Assembly: GCA_020796225.1 (NCBI GenBank)
Contig: CM036754.1
Span: forward strand, 17,312,867-17,376,866
Length of the DNA: 64,000 bases
DNA from: Arion vulgaris
Taxonomy: Eukaryota; Mollusca; Gastropoda; Stylommatophora; Arionidae
Direction: 5' to 3'
Shown: positions 32,301-43,133 of the stretch, piece after piece
How the letters are laid out: each line of letters begins with the position of its first letter
Numbering within the stretch: position 1 is the stretch's first letter
The notes under the pieces: generated by a model
Database searches by the model: none
What the model saw: the letters and a program-made list of their open reading frames with translations, nothing else
Told to the model about the DNA's origin: nothing
Made by a program: the position numbers and the translations under genes

Positions 32301-32497
32301 TTGGGCTCTAGTAACAGAAATATCATATTGCAAATTATTTCAATAAGGCCGGCTTTCATTGAGTGGTTTTGAATGGCACAACGTCAGGAAGTGAAGACAT
32401 AACAAGGGTTGAAGAATCACAATAATAATGAAAGAAGCCTACAATGTAAGCTTGGGTGTACATGCTGATTGTTTGACCGTTCTTGTAGGCTGCCAGT

Positions 32498-32577
32498 TTA
32501 TGACAATAGTGGAGGAGGTGCAGATGGAAGTTGAGGGGGAAGGCGGGTGGAGGAGGATGTTGATAACAAGTCAGAGC
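32498..32577 (-). CDS. Candidate terminal exon of Stum-like gene 2 (weak)
   Basis: On the minus strand an acceptor-like taggaactattgcag ends at 32578. In phase 1, as required by the donor at 43133, the frame reads SDLLSTSSSTRLPPQLPSAP then PPLLS and TAA (32500-32498). The Ser/Pro-rich tail and local GC rise favour coding. Against it: the intron would be 10.5 kb, the exon may lie inside a pogo-like element (30.16-32.92 kb), and there is no homology support. Confidence 0.25.
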
Positions 32578-32599
32578 CTGCAATAGTTCCTAAAATATC

Positions 32600-33075
32600 A
32601 AAATTTAAAAAACGGATTAAACAATGAACACAGGGCTGTGTTACGTGTGTAGTTTAATGACGTAATGACAGTTTTGCAAACGTGCTTACTAAAATGAGTG
32701 CTGCTATAATACAATTGGGACACAGAAAAACAATAAACTTTGATATGCTTTTTTAAGCAAGTGTAAATTACTTCCTGGTTATGTACAATTAGTATATATG
32801 AAATATTAAATAAATATATTTTGACTTGATAAATCAGCGTTCATCACTTAGTACACTTTTCAAATTTATGACGTTTCAAGTGTTTTTGGTCCATTGAAAA
32901 ACATACTAACGAGATTTCCCTGTACTTAAAACAAAAACAAAGAAAATCTTAATGCAGCTGTAAAATATTTATAAACAAAACGGATAGTACAAAGACCTGG
33001 ACATGGAGATCATAGAGAATGAGATAACAGCAAGCATACGGGGCTGAAAGATCAGAACTAAGTTATCATATAATA
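32600..33075. other. AT-rich DNA
   Basis: Holds the second pogo-like terminal word near 32893-32922. Nothing else recognised. Confidence 0.4.
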
Positions 33076-33077
33076 TA

Positions 33078-33084
33078 TACATAC

Positions 33085-33150
<66 letters not shown>
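33078..33150. repeat. (TACA)n(TA)n microsatellite
   Basis: catacatacata followed by about 60 bp of alternating ta. Confidence 0.95.
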
Positions 33151-33151
<1 letters not shown>

Positions 33152-33159
33152 AATGAAAA

Positions 33160-33930
33160 AGTATTTAATTGTATGTGTGTGTGTGTTCCCATTGTTTCAT
33201 AATATCTGGACATCCTACAGACTTGAAATTTGGCAAGAGTGTAGCTTTCATAGATGGGAATATGTAAAAATTATAAGACCATGCTATTGATTCGTCTCTA
33301 TATCTAAATTCCAACAACGAAATTTACATGACAAATTAAAACCCGAAATGTTGTATTCCGTGCCGATCACATGTTACAGTGACTATAAAGTCACGTTACA
33401 AAAATAGTTGATGCTATTTATTGGTATTCCAAAATGTCTAATCGGTAGCCGAATGTAATAGATGCTTTTAAATCTTATTTTTATAAACACATTGGGTCAC
33501 TAGTTGATCAGTTTTTATGTTTTTATTCGTATTTCAACAAGTCTGACAATGGCATGATGTATTAGATGCTTGGCTGCCATGCTGGATTCGTGTTAAATTC
33601 ACTCGAATGCCAACAATTTTCACACCATGTGGCAAGTTTGCACTATTGAACTTGCAGACGTACCCATTATTCGCACACTACAGTTACATGCATGATATTA
33701 CACGATGGTGTAACTATCAAAGTCAAATGTAAGTTAGATCTTCTGGTTTTGTATTAGTACTTTAACACATCTGATCATTATTCGATAAGTTTATAATCAG
33801 TTCAATAACTGAATGTACCTATTGTTAGTATTGAAGCATTCCCACTTGACAATCTGTGTTACTTTAGTTTAGGCTGTTCAGTACGCTCCTCAAACGTTTT
33901 ATTTTGTTTAATCGACATAACATGGAGAGA
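33160..33930. other. Unassigned DNA
   Basis: No ORF above background. No repeat recognised. Confidence 0.4.
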
Positions 33931-33984
33931 AAACATATTAATGGAAAAGCAGCCGATTTTGATGTCACACGGGAGACAGTGGAA

Positions 33985-34215
33985 CGGGGCACGTTTCTTT
34001 AATATGCTCAATGCTCGCCTGACCCATGTGTTCGTAGCGCGTTGGACTGCGGGTGACAAGCCCTCTGAGTGCGGGTTCAATTCTGCGGGCTGGCAGAAAA
34101 AGCCACAGATTTTCCTGATTTACGGTGTTCGTGGCACCGAACCGAAGGGTTACGATGTCCATGGCATAGAGCCGAAGAGCTGAAAGCTCAAGTGCTTCTG
34201 GATCGGCCACACAAA
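33985..34215 (+). mobile_element. tRNA-derived SINE, family M, copy 1
   Basis: A-box side gtagcgcgttggactgcggg and B-box side gtgcgggttcaattctgcgg, then tgtccatggcatagagccga and agctcaagtgcttctggatc. A reverse copy is at 52.42-52.57 kb. Confidence 0.72.
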
Positions 34216-34334
34216 AAATATGCTCAATCTTACACTGTTTGGGACTTTACAAATAGATTGAAACTAAATTCCACGTGCGAAGAATGGGTACATCTGCTAG
34301 TTATCTGATAAACTAGTCGTGGCAGTTGATGATG

Positions 34335-34400
34335 ATAGTACAGTAAAACCTCGTTTAACTGTCACTCGTTTAACCGCCAGTTTATGTTATCCGTCTTCGT
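34335..34400. mobile_element. Possible pogo/Tigger-type terminal fragment
   Basis: cagtaaaacctcgtttaact followed by gtcactcgtttaaccgcca has the look of pogo-class terminal repeats. No partner end or transposase was seen nearby. Confidence 0.35.
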
Positions 34401-34479
34401 CTAAAAAAAATTCAATGAGAAGCGAGAGCATTCTCGGAAGATAACAGATTATTTTGAAGTAACGTAGGTTTATAGTATT

Positions 34480-34615
34480 ACAATAGCGAAAACACGTAAA
34501 AACAAAGTACTATAGTTTTACAAAATGCAGAAACAGTGACGATATACAGCAACGTTTCAACCCAAAGGCCTTTATCAAGCAAACGATACAACAAAAATGA
34601 CGGATTTCGAGGAGC
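34480..34615 (-). mobile_element. Family F fragment
   Basis: aaagtactatagttttacaa then agcaacgtttcaacccaaag and gcctttatcaagcaaacg, as in the left half of the 9.45 kb inverted element. Confidence 0.6.
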
Positions 34616-34619
34616 ACTA

Positions 34620-35105
34620 CAAATGGACGATTACATATGGAAACATTCAAACCTATCTAATGAAAACCTGGGAATAAAATATAGTATTACAATACATTTC
34701 TGTACATTATTACTCTTGTATTGAAGTTTATATTGATCGTTTTGTAAAATTAAATACAATATGTGTGTATTATTCCCTATTAAAGGATTTTATTTTCATT
34801 TTTCGTCCCAATCCCGCAGTGAAATCACGTTACTGTACATATGTATTAAGACATTTCTGTTATTCTTCTACACAGTTATTCGTCACAGACCTGGGCCGGA
34901 CGGTGACGGTTAATCGAGCTTCTACTCTAATTATATATTAGAATGGTAACTCTTCTTAATGAGGAGTAACATGAAACATTTGCTCCATTCAATATAAAAT
35001 CAATAATAACAAGATAAAATTGAATGCTAAAACGACAAACTTTCAACAAAGAAAATAAATCCCCTATGCGGTAGACTGCAGTAAACAATAGTATTATCGA
35101 TATAG
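34620..35105. other. AT-rich DNA, nothing supported
   Basis: No feature recognised. Confidence 0.4.
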
Positions 35106-35107
35106 GT

Positions 35108-35255
35108 TAAGACTGCAGTAAAACTATGAAGCAATTGCGAAATACATTAAAAACAAAGTAATGTAGTTTTACAAAATACAAAAACAACAATAATATATAA
35201 TCAATAAAAATATAAAAGAACATAAAAACGCTGCTATTCTTGATAAAACTCTAAT
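35108..35255 (-). mobile_element. Family F fragment, diverged
   Basis: gactgcagtaaaactat, aaagtaatgtagttttacaa and ctattcttgataaaactc match the 9.43 kb copy with loss of the hairpin. Confidence 0.5.
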
Positions 35256-35540
35256 TTCATGTTTGATTTTTCGTCTAGTTTGATTTTCATAGTTAGCCAA
35301 CAAACTATAAAAATTTAACAAGAAAAAAACCCAAATAAAAGAAACACAAACATTAACAAGAAGACATAAAATATAATAAAGTATTAAAGAATGAAAGTGG
35401 GAATATAAGTATTTTCGCCGTTGCAAGTTCAGTTATTTTATTTAATATACTTCACAAACTAAGTTTGAAATGAGACACAAGAATGAACTCTTATTAGACA
35501 TGGGCATATTCTTCAATTAAATCGTGAACTAGTCAAAGAG
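35256..35540. other. AT-rich DNA
   Basis: Nothing recognised. Confidence 0.4.
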
Positions 35541-35544
35541 ACAA

Positions 35545-35740
35545 TACAGTTATCCCTCGGATATGACATAACAGACTGAACAAACACCTATGCAGGCTAC
35601 GATTGTCCCCATCCCCTCTGTGTCCCTGTCGCTCATCTGATCAAACCACAGATCAAGCATGTTCTGCAAGAATGTCACCTAAATGTCCTCACTAGAAAGG
35701 AATGATGGCCCTACAACACAACACTATATTCAAAACTACA
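35545..35740 (+). mobile_element. I-clade-type LINE ORF end (post-RNase H zinc knuckle region)
   Basis: Codons LNKHLCRLRLSPSPLCPCRS, SDQTTDQACSARM and KGMMALQHNTIFKTT in shifting frames match the RTGHNRL...CPC...ADHILQxCP end of I-clade ORFs. The final block becomes the 78-bp satellite unit that follows. Confidence 0.72.
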
Positions 35741-37262
35741 AGGCACCAGAGATTAGATCTAGACAACAGTTGACTTCATCATAAGAACGTGTCTAATGGT
35801 ATAATCATCAAAACTCATGGCACCAGAGATAGCCAAAACAACAGTTGACTTCATCCTAAGAACACGCTAATGGTATAATCATCAAAACACATGGCACCAG
35901 GATGAGCTCTAGACAACAGTTGACTTCATCATAAGAACGTGTCTAATGGTATAATCATCAAAACTACAAGGCACCAGAGATGAATCAGACAACAGTTGAC
36001 TTCATCATCAGAACGTGTCTACCAGTATAATCATCAAACTACATGGACAGAGATGAGCTCAGACAACAGTTGACTTCATCATAGAACACGTCTAATGGTT
36101 AATCATCAAAACTACATGGCACCAGAGATGAAGATCAGACAACGTTGACTTCATCATAGAACGTGTCTAATGGTATAATCATCAAAACTAAGGCACCAGA
36201 ATGAGCTCCAGACAACAGTTGACTTCATCATAAGAACGCGTCTAACCGTATAATCATCAAAACTACATGGCACTAGAGATGAGCTCCAGACAACAGTTGA
36301 CTTCATCATGAACAGTGTCTACGTATAATCATCAAAACTACAAGCACCAGAGATAGATCAGACAACAGTTGACTTCATCATAGAACGTGTCAATGGTATA
36401 ATCATCAAAACTACATGACACCAGAGATGAGCTCCAGACAAAAGTTGACTTCATCATAAGAACGTGTCTACCGGTATAATCATCAAAACTACAAGGCACC
36501 AGAGATGAGATCAGACAAAGTTGACTTCATCATAAGAACTGTCTACCGTATAATCATCAAAACTACAAGGCACCAGAGATGAGATCCAGACAACAGTTGA
36601 CTTCATCATAAGAACGTGTCTAATGTATAATCATCAAAACTACATGGCACCAGAGATGAGCTCAGAAACAGTTGACTTCATCATAAGAACGTGTCTAATG
36701 GTATAATCATCAAAACTACATGGCACCAGAGATGAGATCTAGACAACAGTTGACTTCATCATAAGAACGTGTCTAATGGTATAATCATCAAAACTACATG
36801 GCACCAGAGATGAGCTCCAGACAACAGTTGACTTCATCATAAGAACGTGTCTAATGGTATAATCATCAAAACTACATGGCACTAGAGATGAGCTCCAGAC
36901 AAAAGTTGACTTCATCATAAGAACGTGTCTAATGGTATAATCATCAAAACTACATGGCACCAGAGATTAGATCCAGACAAAAGTTGACTTCATCATAAGA
37001 ACGTGTCTAATGGTATAATCATCAAAACTACATGGCACCAGAGATGAGCTCCAGACAAAAGTTGACTTCATCATAAGAACGTGTCTAATGGTATAATCAT
37101 CAAAACTACATGGCACCAGAGATGAGCTCCAGACAACAGTTGACTTCATCATAAGAACGTGTCTAACGGTATAATGATCAAAACTACATGGCACCAGAGA
37201 TGAGCTCCAGACAAAAGTTGACTTCATCATAAGAACGCGTCTAATGGTATAATCATCAAAAT
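35731..37262 (+). repeat. 78-bp satellite, ~19.6 copies, derived from the LINE ORF end
   Basis: The unit translates as KLHGTRDELQTTVDFIIRTR, then L-M-V, stop and S-S: the terminal block of the preceding LINE ORF plus its stop. Copies from 35.8 to 36.7 kb carry many one-base deletions; later copies are clean. The last unit runs into gtgttcgcaaagaagaagaa, the LINE's own (GAA)n tail. Confidence 0.95.
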
Positions 37263-37311
37263 AGTGTTCGCAAAGAAGAAGAAGAAGAAAGTTATCCCTC
37301 CTTCCTGCAAA

Positions 37312-37420
37312 GACAGCGGCAAGTCAATTTACTAAGTGTCTTGAAAAGACAGCGGCAAGTCAATTTACTAAGTGTCTTGAAAAGACAGCGGCAAGTCAAT
37401 TTACTAAGTGTCTTGAAAAG
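37312..37420. repeat. 36-bp tandem repeat, 3 copies
   Basis: Units gacagcggcaagtcaattta plus ctaagtgtcttgaaaa, identical in the three copies. Confidence 0.95.
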
Positions 37421-37473
37421 CGAATACATGAAATACCTAAGAGAAAACTACGAGCTGATTGCATTCTTTCTAG

Positions 37474-37877
37474 ATGATCTATGCACATGATCTATGCACA
37501 TGAACTATGCACATGATCTATGCACATGAACTGTGCACATGAACTATGCACATGAACTATGCACATGAACTATGCACATGAACTATGCACATGAACTTTG
37601 CACACGAACTATGCACATGAACTATGCACATGAACTATGCACATGAACTATGCACATGAACTATGCACATGAACTATGCACATGAACTATGCACATGAAC
37701 TATGCACATGAACTATGCACATGAACTATGCACATGAACTATGCACATGAACTATGCACATGAACTATGCACATGATCTATGCACATGAACTATGCACAT
37801 GAACTATGCACATGAACTATGCACATGAACTATGCACATGAACTATGCACATGAACTATGCACATGAACTATGCACA
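37474..37877. repeat. 13-bp tandem repeat, ~31 copies
   Basis: Units tgaactatgcaca, with a tgatctatgcaca variant in the first copies and once near 37773. Confidence 0.95.
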
Positions 37878-37936
37878 GAAAAGTAGACTCGGAGCGGTCA
37901 AGAATAAGAAGATAAATGTGATTATACATTTTATTA

Positions 37937-39199
37937 TATTGCTTGTTGGTATAATGTTTGTTGTGTGAGACTTATATTGTTTGTTGGTATAATGTTTGTT
38001 GTGTGAGACTTTTATTGTTTGTTGGTATAATGTTTGTTGTGTGAGACTTATATTGCTTGTTGGTATACTGTTTGTTGTGTGAGACTTATATTGTTTGTTG
38101 GTATACTGTTTGTTGTGTGAGACTTATATTGTTTGTTGGTATAATGTTTGTTGTGTGAGACTTATATTGCTTGTTGGTATACTGTTTGTTGTGTGAGACT
38201 TATATTGTTTGTTGGTATAATGTTTGTTTTGTGAGACTTATATTGCTTGTTGGTATAATGTTTGTTGTGTGAGACTTATATTGCTTGTTGGTATAATGTT
38301 TGTTGTGTGAGACTTATATTGCTTGTTGGTATAATGTTTGTTGTGTGAGACTTATATTGTTTGTTGGTATAATGTTTGTTGTGTGAGACTTATATTGCTT
38401 GTTGGTATAATGTTTGTTGTGTGAGACTTATATTGTTTGTTGGTATAATGTTTGTTGTGTGAGACTTATATTGTTTTTTGGTATAATGTTTGTTGTGTGA
38501 GACTTTTATTGTTTGTTGGTATAATGTTTGTTGTGTGAGACTTATATTGCTTGTTGGTATAATGTTTGTTGTGTGAGACTTATATTGCTTGTTGGTATAA
38601 TGTTTGTTGTGTGAGACTTATATTGCTTGTTGGTATAATGTTTGTTGTGTGAGACTTATATTGTTTGTTGGTATAATGTTTGTTGTGTGAGACTTATATT
38701 GCTTGTTGGTATACTGTTTGTTGTGTGAGACTTATATTGTTTGTTGGTATACTGTTTGTTGTGTGAGACTTATATTGTTTGTTGGTATAATGTTTGTTGT
38801 GTGAGACTTATATTGTTTGTTGGTATAATGTTTGTTGTGTGAGACTTACATTGCTTGTTGGTATAATGTTTGTTGTGTGAGACTTATATTGTTTGTTGGT
38901 ATAATGTTTGTTGTGTGAGACTTATATTGTTTGTTGGTATAATGTTTGTTGTGTGAGACTTATATTGTTTGTTGGTATAATGTTTGTTGTGTGAGACTTA
39001 TATTGTTTGTTGGTATAATGTTTGTTGTGTGAGACTTATATTGTTTGTTGGTATAATGTTTGTTGTGTGAGACTTATATTGTTTGTTGGTATAATGTTTG
39101 TTGTGTGAGACTTTTATTGTTTGTTGGTATACTGTTTGTTGTGTGAGACTTTTATTGCTTGTTGGTATACTGTTTGTTGTGTGAGACTTATATTGTTTG
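37937..39199 (+). repeat. 38-bp satellite, ~33 copies, next to a tRNA-like T-arm
   Basis: The unit reads tattgtttgttggtataatg then tttgttgtgtgagactta. The ttggtataatg word is A-box-like. The array is followed at once by ctgtgttcgattcacgg (39222-39238), which folds as a 5-bp T-arm with a TTCGATT loop. The array therefore looks like amplification of the 5' half of a tRNA-like head. Confidence 0.93.
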
Positions 39200-39221
39200 T
39201 TTTAGAACGTTCACCAAAGAC

Positions 39222-39238
39222 CTGTGTTCGATTCACGG
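39222..39238 (+). other. tRNA-like T-arm / B-box at the end of the 38-bp array
   Basis: The stem CTGTG pairs with CACGG around TTCGATT; gttcgattc fits the B-box. No full tRNA fold is present because the 5' half is replaced by the array. Confidence 0.6.
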
Positions 39239-39244
39239 TAAGGC

Positions 39245-39690
39245 CAAGGATTATTTTTTTTTTTGTGAGCATAAATGAAAAGTCCTAACCTGAACAGCTT
39301 CGCAGCCACTGCACTAGCTATGCGACCTTAAATTCCTCAGTCCAACCTGTCCTACCCTGCCCTAAAAAGCAGTAACTACAGTTTCTTTTTTTTTATTAAC
39401 GACAAGGTCGTGTCATTATCATACGCCAAGAACTTGTAATCAACATACCATTGCCAGAATACGAACCAGTCCACATCTGCACTACACAGCTGCTAAACTG
39501 GTATACTTAGTTTAGGGGAATCCACGTCTACTTTCCTCTCAAACTCTAACTTGCTACGGGTCAAAGTTGACCGTGTCCTTAGAATCATGCCATTGTCTTC
39601 TGCTTCACCAGTTTTACTTGGGCCGTGCTTAAACTTTATTTCCAAATAAATTGGTCAAAGCTCTATTTCTACAAACAAAGGGATAATAAT
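39245..39690. other. Unassigned DNA
   Basis: Contains poly(T) runs at 39256 and 39386. No gene. Confidence 0.4.
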
Positions 39691-39694
39691 GTTG

Positions 39695-39885
39695 CTGAAT
39701 GTGGTGTATCTGTACAAAGGGTCCAAAGGCGAAGGACTGATTTCATTGCACCAGGTTTCCCCATATGGATCCGTTGCTGTCGGATGGCATGCCAAAATGC
39801 ACATGTGTCTCGGTTCAGATTCAAACCCACAGCCTTCAGTACGTCGACTTAACCACTTCGTCATTGAGACCCCCTTCCCCAACAG
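39695..39885 (-). mobile_element. tRNA-derived SINE, family C, copy 3
   Basis: Minus strand: tgaagtggttaagtcgacg-type A-box side, tgggtttgaatctgaacc B-box side, then tggggaaacctggtgcaatg. Confidence 0.65.
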
Positions 39886-39889
39886 ACGT

Positions 39890-40140
39890 ATCTGTATATG
39901 CTAATAGTAATTTGAACGAATGAACAGTTGGACTAAGCTCAACAAAGTTATGTCATGTAGCTTATGTAGTCGATATGAATCAATGTTGGTGAGCTGAGCT
40001 ATTTGTGTAATAATTGACGGTATTCAACTTCATCGATTATCTAATCTGCATTTAAGTTTAGTCATCTGAAAACTAGTTAGTAGACTGCATTAGGAGGAAA
40101 TTCAGAGTTTTCTGATTTAAGGTGCATGTGTGTTATTGGT
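39890..40140. other. Unassigned DNA
   Basis: Nothing recognised. Confidence 0.4.
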
Positions 40141-40144
40141 GACA

Positions 40145-40400
40145 TTTTCATTAAGATGATAGGGACTGGGCACTTTTATAGGCATTCATATCGATAATAC
40201 TGGCATTTGACCAGACTGAGAGAGATGGGTGTCAATATTGGTGCAGCCCGAAAAGAATGACATACTAAATATGCAAAGAGATTGATTAATCAACATCAGA
40301 CTGGCGTGTTGGGCCGCTGGGCGCTGCTGGATTTGCTGAGGTGGAGATCGGAGCACCTATGGACATGTCCGGAGTGCTATAATGATAGTCCTCTGATAAC
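40145..40400 (+). mobile_element. Family G repeat with CxxC-type coding remnant, copy 2
   Basis: Codons TRLREMGVNIGAARKE, then GRWALLDLLRWRSEHLWTCP and ECYND. Homologous by eye to 16.75-16.95 kb. Confidence 0.5.
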
Positions 40401-40734
40401 TGATAATTGATTGACCAGACATTTTTTTATATCATCATTTCTCCTGAATTCATCTTATTTAATGCTCATTATTTTACTATCAACATGGACAGAATCAAAA
40501 TAGGAAAAAATAATTTTTGATTGACAGTAATTCTTACATGTATTACGTTTGTTTGAAATATATAATAATATCTGATTAGACTTTAGTTGAAGAAGATGCG
40601 ATCGCTGTGAGAAATTGTAATTCTTCAAATATAAATATTATTAGAAATGTCATCACAGTCATTAGAGCTGAAAACACAAAGAGAATCTCTGAAATCTTAG
40701 TAGACAGTGTACAAATGTTAGGGATTTCGAAAAA

Positions 40735-40945
40735 ATAAAAATGACCACATGCAGGATTCGAACCACAAACCCTTATTTCTAATGGTAAACATTGCCTAGC
40801 CATATAATACCACCATTTTTAAATACAACCAGCTAGTTTTTAACAAATAAGCTTTACTGATGAGTGTCTTTCATAAACACGTCGTTTGTTGAACACATAA
40901 TAATTAGGTCAGATTCAAACTAACAGTGTTTGTACAAACATATGC
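40735..40945 (-). mobile_element. SINE family N with tRNA-like head
   Basis: Minus strand: tatggctaggcaatgtttac (A-box side) and gtggttcgaatcctgcatg (B-box). The body includes gtgtttatgaaagacac. Relatives are at 30.8 and 48.4 kb. Confidence 0.65.
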
Positions 40946-40949
40946 GATA

Positions 40950-41515
40950 AGTCTATTGTGCTTGTATATTTGTCGTTCGAATCTTCCTTGGTAATTTGAT
41001 AGGTTTTTTTTCCTGAAGATCTAATACTTGTACGCTGTATCTATTTATTAATCATATTCATTGGCTTGGTTGTTTCCCCTGTGGTTCATTTTAAAGAAAT
41101 CATAACTCTCTTCTTGAAATCATATAAGAAACTGTGAAGATATAAGTGTATAAGTCAAATAGTGTAAACATCTGGCACACTTATTAATGGGGTAATATAT
41201 GATATCAGCATTGGCTCTTGTCCAGTAAGCAAACATCATAAGAGACTTGGTTTGAGAGCTATCTCGTGGTTTCAGAAGACGAAGATGGAGGACATTATCA
41301 CTCTACAACACTGCTCTGTCTGCGGACGTAGTATGGCGTCTTTGATGGCTCGTGTTCCGATTGTGCTGTGGAACAAATGGTAGATGGCAATAAATATGAT
41401 ATACTGTATTAGTTCTTTAAATCACTAAGTATAACATGGTGCATTGCACTTGTTAAAAAGGATCTAAGCGGAAGGTTGGCTTCATTGCTTAGTATTTTAC
41501 CACATATGTCTCGGT
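40950..41515. other. Unassigned, possible coding debris
   Basis: Codons MEDIITLQHCSVCGRSMASL at 41286-41345 include a CxxC pair but give no family match. Confidence 0.3.
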
Positions 41516-41519
41516 CCCT

Positions 41520-41720
41520 TCTGCAGAATTGGCGGCACGCCATCTGACCCTTAATAAGAATGCATCCAAACTCCACAGTATACAGAGTCTTCTACAACAG
41601 AACATCAGGGAAGAAGGCGAGAGGAAGACCACGTCAAAGATGGTTAGATGGTATAGCAGAATCCTGTCAAAGAGCAAAAGTAACAATCACTATGGAACGG
41701 AACTGATAAGAAAACAAAGA
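41520..41720 (+). mobile_element. LINE C-terminal tail fragment
   Basis: Frames around RKKARGRPRQRWLDGIAESC-like codons (41605-41670, frameshifted) match the tail at 20.5 kb. Confidence 0.6.
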
Positions 41721-42270
41721 TCAGAATACTAAGAGCCTGCATATTCCCAGTGGCAACGTATGGGTGTGAAGCATGGACATTTAATAGAACAGTGGAAAAA
41801 CATATATGTGCTTTTCAATATAAGTATTACAGAAGAGTCCTTCGTATATCTTGGACATAGAAGAGAACAAATAGATCTATCCAGAAAGAACTCAAAATCA
41901 AAGAAAGCTGACTGATGCTACAAATAAGAAAGAGAAAATTGAGATATTTTGGACATATAAAAGACATGAAGGGCTGGAGAAGACCATCATGGAAAGAGGC
42001 ATGCCGGCAAAGAGAAAAGAGGAAGACCACGGAGAAGATGGATTCAGGATGTAACTGATGGTTTGAACATGACGGCTGCAAAGACAGGACATCTGGCCTA
42101 TGAGAGAGAGAAATTCCGGAGGACTTGGAGTGGCAAAGTTCTGCTCAGGACAAACTATTTGATGATGATGATGAAGCCACCAGAACAGCGCAAGACAACA
42201 AAAGAAAACCGCGACACTGGGCAACAACCGGGTAGTAGTGTGACGACAGAAGAGAAGATATGTTGAGAGT
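41690..42270 (+). mobile_element. LINE RT 3' tail, plus strand
   Basis: Broken frames give RACIFPVATYGCEAWTFNRT, ICAFQYKYYRRVLRISW, LQIRKRKLRYFGHIKDMKGW and KTEKMDSGCN / TAAKTGHLAYEREKFRR. This is a well-preserved order of post-RT blocks. It ends with the cactgggcaacaaccgggta segment also seen at 20.5 kb. Confidence 0.8.
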
Positions 42271-42445
42271 ATTGGGACAAAAGCACGAACTCCGTTTCTC
42301 CGGCAGCAATCCTAGTGTTCTGTGGAAAAAATGCATTCGTGAATAGAGCGGAGCTGCCAAGGTATTCAAAATTGTTAACATTTGTAATGCCTTCATTATT
42401 GATGATAATTGTATGGTTGCATGTTATTTTCTCAGCATACATAAT
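42240..42445 (-). mobile_element. LINE RT fragment, minus strand
   Basis: Minus-strand codons INNEGITNVNNFEYLGSSAL and RIAAGETEFVLL match the FxYLGS...IxxRIxxAxxAF segment after the catalytic RT motif. Confidence 0.6.
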
Positions 42446-42521
42446 CTTATCTCTTTTTTATATTCAGATAAAAGACTGTCGTCTGCACTTACATTTTTAG
42501 TGGAAAACGTTATTTTCTTCT

Positions 42522-42757
42522 TCTTCTTCTTGCGTTCGTTCTTGCTACAATTTTAATCACGCTTTGTGATATGTTTGATCTTTCCCAAAGAACGTATATA
42601 TTGCACATTGGTTTTAGGCCTCAAACGCATAGACTTCACACATTTAGGACAGTCATCCGATTTCAGCCAAACCTCCTTAGTCGCCTCTTACGACATGCGT
42701 GGTAGGTAACAGTAGTTCTATTCTTTACACCCCAAATTTGGGTCCCAGAACCACTGC
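42522..42757 (-). mobile_element. SINE-like element, family B, copy 2
   Basis: Starts cttcttcttcttgcgttcgt, contains tagtcgcctcttacgacatg and ends accccaaatttgggtcccag. Confidence 0.75.
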
Positions 42758-42819
42758 AGCTTTTTCTTATGCCTTGATGTCCTCAAAGTCTTCTACTTTA
42801 TAATAAGATACCAGATACC

Positions 42820-43072
42820 TCTAGAACAGCCCAAACTAGCAAGCTACCAAGCTACCTCTAGTACAGCTCAAACTATCTAGCTATCTCTAGTACAGTCCAA
42901 GCTAGCAAGCTACCAAGCTACCTCTAGTACAGTCCAAACTAGCAAACTACTCAAGCTACCTCTAGTACATCCCAAACTAGCAAGCTGCCAAGCTATCTAG
43001 TACATCCCAAACTAGTAAGCTACCAAGCTATCTAGTTACCTCTAGTACATACCAAACTAGCAAGCTAACATT
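42820..43072. repeat. Degenerate tandem repeat, ~35-50 bp
   Basis: Repeated words caagctacctctagtac and cccaaactagcaagctacc with shuffled spacing. It lies about 60 bp beyond the donor of the minus-strand Stum-like exon, so it is in that gene's next intron or 3' region. Confidence 0.8.
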
Positions 43073-43133
43073 AGAGGACACATTAAAATAAGCAGGTAAC
43101 AATGATAATGAAACTAATAATTTAATTACTAAC

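Noticed and set aside
31548..32311. Repetitive ORFs of 116-152 codons
   Set aside because: The first half of one is a genuine LINE tail. The rest is the 51-bp array read in three frames.
37478..37878. CRISPR-like regular short repeats
   Set aside because: The 13-bp units are directly contiguous with no unique spacers, and the DNA is animal-like. The same holds for all other arrays.
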